This document shows positions 43,014-50,972 of a stretch of 64,000 nt of DNA, piece by piece (positions within the stretch are counted from its first letter, which is position 1; each line of letters begins with the position of its first letter). This DNA is from an uncultured Opitutia bacterium. GTDB taxonomy: Bacteria > Verrucomicrobiota > Verrucomicrobiia > Opitutales > UBA953. The DNA is taken from assembly GCA_945957395.1 (NCBI GenBank), contig CAMFKE010000003.1:124001-188000 (forward strand), in the 5' to 3' direction. The notes under the pieces are model-generated. The model made no database searches. It was not told the origin of the DNA and saw only the letters and a program-made list of their open reading frames with translations. Made by a program: the position numbers and the translations under genes.

Positions 43014-44123
43014 ATGCGTACCCTTACCCTTCCTCTCCTTTGCGCCGCGCTCTCCACGCTCGCCCACGCTTCCGAAGTCGCCGCCGCCCGCCCCGAGGCC
43101 GAAGCGGCATCGCCGGCGACGGCCCCCTTGCAAGTCGGCGACGCCGCGTCGTCGGCCCTCCTGCCCGAGATCTGGATTCGCGGCGAGCGCGTGAAGGCGT
43201 TCGAACCCGGAGTCACCTACCTCATCGCACTCTGGAACACCTCGGGCAGCCACAGTTACGCCCCGGGCTACAACATCGAACGCGCCATGCGCCGATACCG
43301 GGGTGACTCTCGCATCAAGCCCGTCGTCGTGCTGCTGATGGACGAAAGCTCGCCCGAGAAACTCTCCGCACGGCTGGCGCGCCCTTCGCAACAGACGCCC
43401 TTCCCCATCGCCCACGCCACGGCCGGCAGCCCCTCCGAGGCGCTGTACGCGCGGCTGTTCAACCCCGCCGACGCCGGAAAGCGCGACCGCAAGACCGGGC
43501 TGATCGTGCGCGACGGGCGCATCATCTGGACGGGCGATGTGAGCGACCTGACCCATCACACGCTGACGCCGCTGCTGGCGCCGGACTTCAACCTTGAGAC
43601 GCACGCCAAAAACCAGGCGGAGAGGGGAAAGCGCACCCGCGAGCTCATCAAGCTGCTCATGAACGAGCTGCCGGAGGCCGAGAAGGCCAAGGATGACGCC
43701 AGGGTGCAAAGCATCCTGCGCACCGTCGAGAGCGAGCCCGACCTCGAACGCTTCGTGTACACGCGTCTGCGCGACACCAAGTGCGGCATGGCCATGGAAA
43801 AGGGCGACCTTGCGGGCGCGGTGGCCGAGATGCGCCTGCTCTCGGACAAGTACCCCGACGATGCCGGCACGCAGTCCTGGGTCCACAAGGTCGTCGCCGG
43901 AACCGAAGAGCTGTACAAGCCCGGGCTCGACCTGTGCGCCGTGGCGTCGGAACGCATGACGCGCATCCCCGAGGTGGACAACGCCTCGGCGTGGTGGCAG
44001 ATGGTCGCCAAGTACCGGCTTGAGCTCGGCGACAAGAAGGCCGCCCTCGCCGCGCTCGAAAACGCGCTCAAAACCGGAGCTCCGTACAAGCGGCTCGAGG
44101 CCATGAAGAAGGCCGCGAACTGA
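43014..44123 (+). CDS. Exported thioredoxin-fold paralogue lacking the CxxC active site
   Basis: The 369-residue protein resembles its upstream neighbour in layout: signal peptide (MRTLTLPLLCAALSTLAHA), thioredoxin-like region with LPEIWIRGERVKAFEPGV, then helical repeats. At the place where the neighbour has WATWCGPC this protein has WNTSGSHS, so both redox cysteines are missing. It could serve as a redox-inactive partner or binding protein. The start and stop are well set: 33 bases after the neighbour's stop and followed by a strong terminator. The two form a probable operon and derive from duplication. Confidence 0.8.
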   Translation: MRTLTLPLLCAALSTLAHASEVAAARPEAEAASPATAPLQVGDAASSALLPEIWIRGERVKAFEPGVTYLIALWNTSGSHSYAPGYNIERAMRRYRGDSRIKPVVVLLMDESSPEKLSARLARPSQQTPFPIAHATAGSPSEALYARLFNPADAGKRDRKTGLIVRDGRIIWTGDVSDLTHHTLTPLLAPDFNLETHAKNQAERGKRTRELIKLLMNELPEAEKAKDDARVQSILRTVESEPDLERFVYTRLRDTKCGMAMEKGDLAGAVAEMRLLSDKYPDDAGTQSWVHKVVAGTEELYKPGLDLCAVASERMTRIPEVDNASAWWQMVAKYRLELGDKKAALAALENALKTGAPYKRLEAMKKAAN

Positions 44124-44148
44124 GACTTCAACGCGAGTTCCACAGGCG

Positions 44149-44178
44149 AAAGCCCCGTCGGAAACGACGGGGCTTTTT
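44149..44178. terminator. Intrinsic terminator
   Basis: AAAGCCCCGTCG, GAAA loop, CGACGGGGCTTTTT: a perfect 10-bp GC-rich stem plus A/T tract between the thioredoxin paralogue and the convergent miaB. Confidence 0.9.
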
Positions 44179-44202
44179 CACGCCCGCGGCGAGCGTGCGA
44201 CG

Positions 44203-45561
44203 CTATTCGGCGACGACCACCTCGCCCGAGAGCGCGGTGACGGTGGCGCCGGTGATGCGTACGCGCACAAGTTCGCCCACGAGGCGTTCGGGGCCGGCGA
44301 AGTGCGTCTTGCGACCGCCCGGGGTGCGGCCTTCCAGCATGCCCTCGCCCTTGCGCGCGCGGCCCTCGACCAGGATTTCCTGATCGGTGCCCACGAGTTC
44401 GCGGTGGCGGCGCAGCGACTGCTTTTCCAGCAGTTCGAGCAGGACGCGGTTGCGCTCCTCCTTGACCGACTCGGGCACCGGATCGCCCTCGGGTTCGGCG
44501 GGCGTGCCGGAGCGCACCGAGTATTTGAACACATACGCCATGTCGAAACCGACCTCCTCGAACATCGCGCGGGTCTGGCCGAAGTCCTCGTCGGTCTCGC
44601 CGGGGAAGCCCACGATGATGTCGGACGATATCCACAGGTCCGGGCGCGCCTCGCGCAGCTTGCGCACGATGCGCCTGTATCCGTCCACCGTGTACGCGCG
44701 GTTCATGGCGCGCAGGACGCGGTCGGATCCGGCCTGCAGGGGAAGGTTGATCTGCGGGCAGAGCTTTTCGAGGTCGCGGTGGGCGGCGGCGAGGTCGTCG
44801 CGGAAGGCCACCGGGTGAGGGCTGGTGTAGCGGATGCGCGCGATGCCCGGGATGGCGTGGATGCGCTCCAGCAGTTGCACGAACGGGCTCTTGCCGTCCA
44901 CGACGGGGAATTCGCGGGCGCCGTAGCGGTTCACGATCTGCCCCAGCAGGGTGACCTCGCGCGTGCCGGAGGCGGCGAGCGACTCCACCTCGCGCACGAT
45001 GTCGCCCATGGGGCGAGCGCGCTCGGCGCCGCGGGTCTTGGGCACGATGCAGTAGGCGCACTTCATGTCGCAGCCCTGCATGACCGACACGAAGGCGGAA
45101 ATCTTGCGATCCGGGCCGTGGTCGCGGATCGCGTTCTGCGAGCCCGCCTCGGCGTCGAGGTCGATGAGCGTGGCGGGCTTCGGGCCCAGCGCGCGGTTCT
45201 GCGCGATCAGGGCGTCAAGGAAGTCGGGCACGCGGTGGATTTTCTGCGTGCCCACGATGAGATCGAGGTCCGGCAGGCGGTCGAGCAGGTCGGCGCCGCG
45301 GTTCTGCGCCATGCAGCCAAGGATGCCCAGCATGCGCCGGGGCTTCGCGCGACGCGCGTCCTCGCGGCCCAGCTCCCACGCCTTGCCGATGGCCTTCTGC
45401 TCGGCCTGGTCGCGCACGGAGCAGGTGTTGAGCAGCACGATGTCCGCGTCGGCTTCGGAATCCACCACGGCGTAGCCGCGCGCGCGCAGCCCGGCGGCGA
45501 CGGACTCGGAGTCGCGCTCGTTCATCTGGCAGCCGTAGGTCTTGATGTGTACGCGGTTCAT
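44203..45561 (-). CDS. miaB: tRNA-2-methylthio-N6-dimethylallyladenosine synthase
   Basis: MiaB is a radical-SAM enzyme that adds a methylthio group to i6A37 of certain tRNAs. The 452-residue protein has the N-terminal UPF0004 domain with three cluster cysteines (TYGCQMNERDSE, LNTCSVRDQAEQKA, ILGCMAQ). The radical-SAM motif is QGCDMKCAYCIVPKTRG, and the C-terminal region holds the TRAM domain. The start at ATG 45561 gives the standard MNRVHIKTYGCQM; a longer frame to 45615 adds a non-conserved extension. Terminated from the right by the shared hairpin at 44149. Confidence 0.95.
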   Translation of the reverse strand: MNRVHIKTYGCQMNERDSESVAAGLRARGYAVVDSEADADIVLLNTCSVRDQAEQKAIGKAWELGREDARRAKPRRMLGILGCMAQNRGADLLDRLPDLDLIVGTQKIHRVPDFLDALIAQNRALGPKPATLIDLDAEAGSQNAIRDHGPDRKISAFVSVMQGCDMKCAYCIVPKTRGAERARPMGDIVREVESLAASGTREVTLLGQIVNRYGAREFPVVDGKSPFVQLLERIHAIPGIARIRYTSPHPVAFRDDLAAAHRDLEKLCPQINLPLQAGSDRVLRAMNRAYTVDGYRRIVRKLREARPDLWISSDIIVGFPGETDEDFGQTRAMFEEVGFDMAYVFKYSVRSGTPAEPEGDPVPESVKEERNRVLLELLEKQSLRRHRELVGTDQEILVEGRARKGEGMLEGRTPGGRKTHFAGPERLVGELVRVRITGATVTALSGEVVVAE

Positions 45562-45630
45562 GGCGTGGGCGAGCCATGCGAGGTGCGGGGAGCGCGCGAC
45601 AACGCAAGCCGACAACGCAAAACGGCCGGC

Positions 45631-46827
45631 TCAGCGGTCGCCGCGCAGGTCGGCGTCGGCGACGAAGCGGGAGGAGGCGTCGAGGTCGGCCTTGCGGTTG
45701 CCGCCGTCGATCAGGCCGATGCGGCAAAAGGCGTTGTTACGCCCGGAGGCGACGCTGTTGAACGGCATGCGCAGGGTGAGCGCGCCGAGCGAAAGGCGGG
45801 TGTTGTCGAGCACGATGGCCGCCTCGTACGGGGCCTTGCCGCCGCCTTGGAAAAAGGCCGACGAGGCGCGGATGACGCCGGCGTTGCGCGCGTACACGGG
45901 GCGCTCGGTCTTCTCGGTGTAGTAGGCGCCGATCGTGTTGCCGCGCAGCGCGCCGCCCGGCGTGGCGTCGGACCCGACGAGGTAGAGCCCGGTGCCCGGC
46001 TCGCCCTTGGGCAGCACGACATTCTCGGCGCCGCCGCGCGTCTCCTGCCCCTGCGCGGTGAATTGGACAAAATTGAACTGCATGGGCGCCCCGGCGACGG
46101 CGACCTCGCCGCCGTCGCAAATCACGCCGTCGAGCGTGGCGAGGTTGTGGAACCATCCGGAGCTGCCGCCGTTCCAACCCTTCTCGGGTTTGCCGAGCGG
46201 GTCGTCGTGGCTGTCGCGCAGGGCGAACATGAAGTGGCAGGCGGGCCCGTGGGAGCGCACATTGCGCCACTGGTCGTGCATCGTGAACCGGTTGAACCAC
46301 GCGTATTTGAAGGGGCCGTTGACCGCGATGTTCTCGTAGGTGCTCCAGGCGCTCTGCACGCCCATGGGCGTGGCGAACACGATGCCGACGGGCGTCCTGC
46401 CGGGCGCGGCGTGGAGAACGGAAAGGTCCTTCACCACGAACCACTCGGCGTGCTCGAACAGCACGGCGTTGGGAGACTTGGGAGCAAAATGTATCCGCGT
46501 TCCGCGCACACTCTCGCCGCGCACGGTCAGGCTGCCGCGTCCGCGCTCGCGCGAGTAGCTGTGGCAGCGCAGCGTGTCCGTGAGCCGGTAATCGCCGGCG
46601 GGGATGATCAGGGCGCGCCCCGTCTTCAGGCACTCCGCGACGGCCGCGGCGAAAGCCGGCGTGTCGTCCGTGACGCCGTCACCCCTGGCGCCGAACTCGC
46701 GCACGGAAAGACCGAGCGTCGCCGGCGCGGAGGCGGAAGACCCGGCCTTGCCCGTTTCATCGGCAGCAGACATCGGGCAGGCCGCGGCAAGCGCGGCGCT
46801 CAGGGCGAGCAGGGCGGATCGAGTCAT
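45631..46827 (-). CDS. Exported pectate-lyase-3-like beta-helix protein
   Basis: The 398-residue protein has a signal peptide (MTRSALLALSAALAAACPMSA). The family-typical segment SVREFGARGDGVTDDTPAFA (about residue 40-60) follows, matching the pectate-lyase-3/GH55-like parallel beta-helix fold. Repeating short strands follow to the end, such as FVVKDLSVLHAAPG and ENIAVNGPF. Catalytic residues are not evident, so it could bind or cleave a polysaccharide, or be structural. It stands divergent from the M20 peptidase gene, with 133 bases between starts. Similar proteins occur in tailspikes, but no phage genes are nearby. Confidence 0.78.
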   Translation of the reverse strand: MTRSALLALSAALAAACPMSAADETGKAGSSASAPATLGLSVREFGARGDGVTDDTPAFAAAVAECLKTGRALIIPAGDYRLTDTLRCHSYSRERGRGSLTVRGESVRGTRIHFAPKSPNAVLFEHAEWFVVKDLSVLHAAPGRTPVGIVFATPMGVQSAWSTYENIAVNGPFKYAWFNRFTMHDQWRNVRSHGPACHFMFALRDSHDDPLGKPEKGWNGGSSGWFHNLATLDGVICDGGEVAVAGAPMQFNFVQFTAQGQETRGGAENVVLPKGEPGTGLYLVGSDATPGGALRGNTIGAYYTEKTERPVYARNAGVIRASSAFFQGGGKAPYEAAIVLDNTRLSLGALTLRMPFNSVASGRNNAFCRIGLIDGGNRKADLDASSRFVADADLRGDR

Positions 46828-46960
46828 TCCGAAGAAGACATCCGGCGCGCCTTCGGGTTCCCCCTGCTGCGGTGGGGTCGGAGGTCCCCCGCCCCACCCC
46901 GCCGGCGGCGGCAATTTCAGCGTTTCCGAGTATGGCGAATTCCGCTTGCTGGGCGGCGAC

Positions 46961-48337
46961 ATGGACCCCGTACAAATCATCTCCGACTACATCCGCTTTC
47001 CCAGCGTGTCCACCGACCCGTCCTTCCAGGAGGGCATGATCGGCGCGCGCGAGTTCTGCGCGAACCTCCTGCGCTCCGCCGGCCTGGCCGTGGAGATCGT
47101 GCCCACGCCGCTGCACCCCATCGTGCTCGGCCGCCGCACCGGCCCGAAGGAGTGGCCGCACATCGTGCTCTACGGCCACTACGACGTGCAGCCGGCGGAG
47201 CCGCTGAACCTGTGGACGACCCCCGCGTACGAGCCCACCGTGCGCAACGGCAAGATCTTCGGCCGCGGCTCGGCGGACAACAAGGGCCCGCACGCCATCG
47301 GCGTCATCGCGCTGGCCAATGTGCTCAAGCGCAACCCGAACCTGCCCCTGCGCGTCACCGTGCTCATCGAGGGCGAAGAGGAGATCGGCAGCCCCAGCTT
47401 CCCCGCCTTCCTCGACAAGTACCGCGACGAGCTCGCGGAGGCCGACGGCGTCATCCTGTCCGACACCGGCAGCCCGTCCGCCGAGCAGATCACGATCACG
47501 ACCGGCCTGCGCGGCATCATGGGCTGCGAGATCCGCCTGACCGGCCCCAAGGGCGACCTGCACTCCGGCCTGCACGGCGGCGCTGTGTACAACCCCATCC
47601 AGGCGCTCGTCGAGCTGTGCGCGTCGCTGCACAACGCCGACGGCTCGGTGAACGTGCCCGGCTTCTACGACGGCGTGGAGCTGCCGCAGCCGTGGGAGCG
47701 CGAGGAGCTCAGGAAGCTGCCGCTCGACGACGCGAAGTACCGCGAGTTCCTGAAGGTGGACGCGCTGTATTCGCAGCCTAACTACACCCCGCTGGAGGCG
47801 GTGCGCTTCGGGCCCACGCTGGAGTTCAACGGCATCGGCGGCGGCTACCAAGGCGCGGGTTCGAAGACCATCATCCCGGCGCAGGCCTTCGCCAAGATCA
47901 CCTGCCGCCTGGTGCCCGGGCAGGACGAGGCCAGGGTGTACGCGCTGCTGAAGAGGACCATCGAGGAGCGCGTGCCCAAAGGTGTGCGTTGCGAGCTCGT
48001 GCCCAAGCAGGGCAGCAACGCCTACGCCGTGTGCCCGCCCGACCGGCCCAACACCCCCGCCGACCAGAACCCGGTGCTCGCCAACGCCTTCCGCGCGGCG
48101 GATGCGGCGATCGGCAAACACTTCGGCAAGAAGCCGCTGTACCTGCGCGAGGGCGGCTCCGTACCCATCATCGGCGACATCAAGGCGCGCACCGGGCTTG
48201 ATTCGCTCATGATCGGCCTGTTCCTGCCCGACTCCAACCTGCACGCCCCGGACGAGAACCTCGACCTGGCGCTGGTGACCAACGGCATCAAGGTCTACGA
48301 GGAGCTCTTCGAAGGCATCGCCGGCAAGCGCGCCTAG
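46961..48337 (+). CDS. M20-family metallopeptidase (dipeptidase-like)
   Basis: The 458-residue protein belongs to the M20/ArgE/CPG2 family of dinuclear zinc peptidases. Metal-binding and catalytic residues appear in order: VLYGHYDVQPAE (His, Asp), GRGSADNKGPHAIG (Asp), LIEGEEEIGSPSF (two Glu), SDTGSP (Asp), and LFLPDSNLHAPDENL (His). The insert dimerisation domain spans roughly 190-330. It resembles carnosinase-like dipeptidases (Dug1 type). No signal peptide, so it is cytoplasmic. Substrate is not defined by sequence. No clear operon; a hairpin repeat lies past the stop. Confidence 0.88.
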   Translation: MDPVQIISDYIRFPSVSTDPSFQEGMIGAREFCANLLRSAGLAVEIVPTPLHPIVLGRRTGPKEWPHIVLYGHYDVQPAEPLNLWTTPAYEPTVRNGKIFGRGSADNKGPHAIGVIALANVLKRNPNLPLRVTVLIEGEEEIGSPSFPAFLDKYRDELAEADGVILSDTGSPSAEQITITTGLRGIMGCEIRLTGPKGDLHSGLHGGAVYNPIQALVELCASLHNADGSVNVPGFYDGVELPQPWEREELRKLPLDDAKYREFLKVDALYSQPNYTPLEAVRFGPTLEFNGIGGGYQGAGSKTIIPAQAFAKITCRLVPGQDEARVYALLKRTIEERVPKGVRCELVPKQGSNAYAVCPPDRPNTPADQNPVLANAFRAADAAIGKHFGKKPLYLREGGSVPIIGDIKARTGLDSLMIGLFLPDSNLHAPDENLDLALVTNGIKVYEELFEGIAGKRA

Positions 48338-48396
48338 TTCTCTCCGGGGAGCGCGGGCGGCCCGCCCGCATTGCCCCGAACCGCGTTGCAAAGCTC

Positions 48397-48458
48397 AAGG
48401 AGCGCGAAGGTCGGACGGGAAAATCCCCCGCCGGCCTTCGCGCTCTTTGCGTTTTCAG
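48397..48458 (+). repeat. Hairpin repeat, copy 1 (probable terminator)
   Basis: A 62-base near-palindrome: AGCGCGAAGG and CCTTCGCGCT form the outer stem, and TCGGACGGG pairs partly with CCCCGCCGG inside. It ends in TTTGCGTTTTCAG. It is nearly identical (about 59 of 62 positions) to the copy at 49294. It may end transcription of the M20 peptidase gene. Confidence 0.85.
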
Positions 48459-48527
48459 TAATTCCGCCCCGTCTGTTTCCCGTTGCCGCTCGCGAGGCTT
48501 CGCTCAATTTCCGCGGACTTTCTCCCC

Positions 48528-49262
48528 ATGATTGATACCCGATACCTCGCCGGCGGGCTGCTCGTCGCCGGCATCACGCTGAGCGCCCACTCCGCTGCGA
48601 TGACTCCGGCCGCCGGTCCCGCCGAGGCTGCGCAAGCGTCCGTTGCCGCCGAGAACGCGTCCATCGACTTGACGTATGTCGAGTTTCTCGTGCCCGCCGA
48701 ACAACTGCCCGTATTGGCGGCGCAAAAGCCGGATTTCGCCGTCCTTCTCGGTGAAGCCAAGTCCGGAAAAGTCGGAGTAGTGGTCTCCGCATTCAAGGCC
48801 AAGGATACGATGCAATCCATGAGCAAGGCGGTCTCGCTGGTGAAATATCCCACTTCGCACGCCATGGTGACCCTGATTGACGCCCCCACCCCTTCCACCC
48901 CGACGACCACAACGGCCGGCGCCACGCCCGCCTCCCCTGCGAAAATCCCTTATTTTCACCCGCAGGATTTCGAACATACGGAAGTCGGCCTTGCGCTAAC
49001 CTGCACTCCCTCCCTCCAGGCTGATGGGAAAACGGCCGAATTGGAGCTGCAAGCTAACCGGACGAACATGGATACGGCCTACGGCGAGCATGCGGACGGC
49101 GCGGGATACCCCTGCCTGCCGATATTTTCAGTAAACCAAGCGATGCTGAAAGTGCATGTCACCAACCATGTCGCCACGCACATCGCCACTTTCCAACCTG
49201 CCCAACAGGCGAAGGAGTCGAGGACGCGCGTGGTCTTCATTCGAGCCGACTGGGGCAAGTGA
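48528..49262 (+). CDS. Exported secretin-domain-like protein
   Basis: The 244-residue protein has a signal sequence (MIDTRYLAGGLLVAGITLSA). An unrecognised domain of about 80 residues follows (LTYVEFLVPAEQLPVLAAQ), then a Ser/Thr/Pro-rich linker (PTPSTPTTTTAGATPAS). The last part, including YFHPQDFEHTEVGLALTCTP and SLQADGKTAELELQANRTN, resembles the conserved core of secretins (the V-G-x-x-L-x-x-x-P pattern before a DGKT turn). It is much shorter than a real secretin and has no beta-barrel-sized region. So it may be a secretin-derived fragment or an accessory domain. The gene is flanked on both sides by the same hairpin repeat. Confidence 0.5.
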   Translation: MIDTRYLAGGLLVAGITLSAHSAAMTPAAGPAEAAQASVAAENASIDLTYVEFLVPAEQLPVLAAQKPDFAVLLGEAKSGKVGVVVSAFKAKDTMQSMSKAVSLVKYPTSHAMVTLIDAPTPSTPTTTTAGATPASPAKIPYFHPQDFEHTEVGLALTCTPSLQADGKTAELELQANRTNMDTAYGEHADGAGYPCLPIFSVNQAMLKVHVTNHVATHIATFQPAQQAKESRTRVVFIRADWGK

Positions 49263-49293
49263 CGCGTTTTCGCGCATAACCTCGCACCGGACA

Positions 49294-49355
49294 AAGGAGC
49301 GCGAAGGTCGGACGGGAAATCCCCCGCCGGTCTTCGCGCTCTTTGCGTTTTTCAG
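49294..49355 (+). repeat. Hairpin repeat, copy 2 (probable terminator)
   Basis: Second copy of the 62-base repeat at 48397, differing by one base in an A-run, one substitution in the right arm and one base in the T-run. It lies 31 bases past the stop of the secretin-like gene, between convergent genes. Confidence 0.85.
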
Positions 49356-49400
49356 AGGGGCGGTTTGGACGGACGAAAGCCGTGGGCGCCCCGCCCCACC

Positions 49401-50183
49401 CTACCCGATCAAGGCGGCGTCGAGGCGGAGGGAAACCGGGCAGTGGTCGGAGCCGGTGACTTCGGGATGGATGGCCGCGGCTTGCCAACGGCCGGCCAGG
49501 CGCGCGTCGGCGAGCCAGTAGTCGAGGCGCCACCCGATGTTGCGCTCGCGCACGCCGGGACGGTAACTCCACCAGGAATACGCCCCGCGCGCGTCGGGAT
49601 TCTCGCGTCGGAAGGTGTCGTGGAAGCCCGCGTCGAGCAGCGCGGCAAACGAGGCGCGTTCCTCGTCGGTGAAGCCCGCGTTGCGGCGGTTGGACTTCGG
49701 GTTGGCGAGGTCGATTTCGGCGTGGGCGCAGTTGAAATCGCCGCAAACGAGCACGGGCTTGGACGCGGCGAGCTTTTGCAGGTGCCGGCGGAAGGCGGCG
49801 TCCCACGCGAGGCGATGGTCGAGACGGGTGAGCTCGCGCTGGGCGTTGGGCACATAGGCGCAGACGACCCAGACGCCGGCGAACTCGGTGGAGATGACGC
49901 GGCCCTCGCGGGTGTCCTCACCCTCGAAATCGAGAAGCACGGAAAGCGGCTTCACCTTGGAAAGGATGGCGGTGCCGGAATAGCCGGGCTTGGCGGCGGA
50001 GTGCCAGGTGCGGTGAGGGAAAGCCGCGACCACCTCGAGCGATTCGGCCTGATGGTCGCCGGCCTTGGTTTCCTGAAGGCAGAGCACCTCGGGGGCGAAC
50101 CGCTCCAGGTAGGCGTCGAAGCCCTTGCCGGCGACCGAGCGCAGGCCGTTCACATTCCACGAGTGCAGGGAGACCAAAGACAT
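49401..50183 (-). CDS. xth: Exodeoxyribonuclease III
   Basis: Xth is the apurinic/apyrimidinic endonuclease and 3' exonuclease of base-excision repair. The 260-residue protein shows SWNVNGLRSVAGKGF near the start, CLQETKAGD with the metal-binding glutamate, WVVCAYVPNAQ, VCGDFNCAHAEIDLANPKSN with catalytic Asp and Asn, then WWSYRPGVRERNIGWRLDYW and TGSDHCPVSLRL with the terminal Asp-His pair. All main catalytic residues are present. It follows the SIS-domain gene by 67 bases on the same strand, so both may share a transcript. Confidence 0.95.
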   Translation of the reverse strand: MSLVSLHSWNVNGLRSVAGKGFDAYLERFAPEVLCLQETKAGDHQAESLEVVAAFPHRTWHSAAKPGYSGTAILSKVKPLSVLLDFEGEDTREGRVISTEFAGVWVVCAYVPNAQRELTRLDHRLAWDAAFRRHLQKLAASKPVLVCGDFNCAHAEIDLANPKSNRRNAGFTDEERASFAALLDAGFHDTFRRENPDARGAYSWWSYRPGVRERNIGWRLDYWLADARLAGRWQAAAIHPEVTGSDHCPVSLRLDAALIG

Positions 50184-50250
50184 GAGGCCGCAGGAAACCC
50201 GGCGGCCTCACGGAGAAAAGTGCGAACGGCAAATCGTCCGCGGGGCCGCC

Positions 50251-50868
50251 TCAGGCGGGCGGGAACATCGTCTCCTCCACGGCCAGGCACAGCGCGTGGT
50301 ACACGGGCAGGTGGTACTCCTGAATCTTGAAGGTCTCGGTCGCCGGCACACGGATCGCGAGGTGCGCGCGTTGGGCGAGCGTGCCGCCCGTGGCGCCGGT
50401 CAGGCCGATGACGGTGAGACCGGAGGCGCGGGCGACCTCGACGGCGTGGGCGACATTGCGGGCGTTGCCTGAGGTGGAGATGGCGAGAAGCACATCGCCG
50501 GGCTTGCCGAAGCCGTGCACGAGCTGCGCGTAGACATACTCGGGGTCGCAGTCGTTGGCCCAGGCCGTGAACAGGCCGGAGAACGAGGGCAGCGACAGCG
50601 TGGGCAGCGAGCCCTGGAGGTGCGCGGCGAGAGGCTCGCCCAGACGCGCGCGGTCGGCGGCGGGCAGGGGGCGCTTCTGGCCGAAGCCTTTCAGCATCTC
50701 ACCCGCGATATGGTCGCAGTCGGACGCCGAACCGCCGTTGCCGCAAAGCAGCAGCTTGTTGCCGGAGCGGAACAGGGCGACGAGCGCCTCGTAGGCGCGC
50801 AAAAGCTCGGCTTCGCACGGGGCGAGGGCGGGGTAGCGGGCGATCAGCTCGGCGAGACGGGGCGGCAT
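50251..50868 (-). CDS. gmhA: SIS-domain phosphoheptose isomerase-like protein
   Basis: GmhA converts sedoheptulose-7-phosphate to D-glycero-D-manno-heptose-7-phosphate for lipopolysaccharide core synthesis. The 205-residue protein has LLLCGNGGSASDCDHIAGEMLKG-type residues near position 38-60 and the SIS phosphate-binding segment LLAISTSGNARNVAHAVEVA. The segment ETFKIQEYHLPVYHALC is characteristic of the GmhA/DiaA group. Substituting DiaA (a DnaA regulator with the same fold) is an alternative, but the QEYHLPVYH motif fits GmhA. The parS-like palindrome lies 75 bases upstream. The gene name is tentative. Confidence 0.75.
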   Translation of the reverse strand: MPPRLAELIARYPALAPCEAELLRAYEALVALFRSGNKLLLCGNGGSASDCDHIAGEMLKGFGQKRPLPAADRARLGEPLAAHLQGSLPTLSLPSFSGLFTAWANDCDPEYVYAQLVHGFGKPGDVLLAISTSGNARNVAHAVEVARASGLTVIGLTGATGGTLAQRAHLAIRVPATETFKIQEYHLPVYHALCLAVEETMFPPA

Positions 50869-50942
50869 ACGGGCAAGGTTTCAGGCTTCGGGTATCCGGT
50901 TTCAAGCCCGGAGACACCCCGACCGGACGATACGCGCCGGCG

Positions 50943-50958
50943 TGTTCCACGTGGAACA
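50943..50958. other. parS-like centromere site 1
   Basis: TGTTCCACGTGGAACA is a perfect 16-bp palindrome and matches the chromosomal ParB-binding parS pattern (TGTTNCACGTGNAACA). It lies between the SIS-domain gene and the end of phoR. A second site is at 53032. Confidence 0.8.
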
Positions 50959-50972
50959 CCGGACGCCAACCG

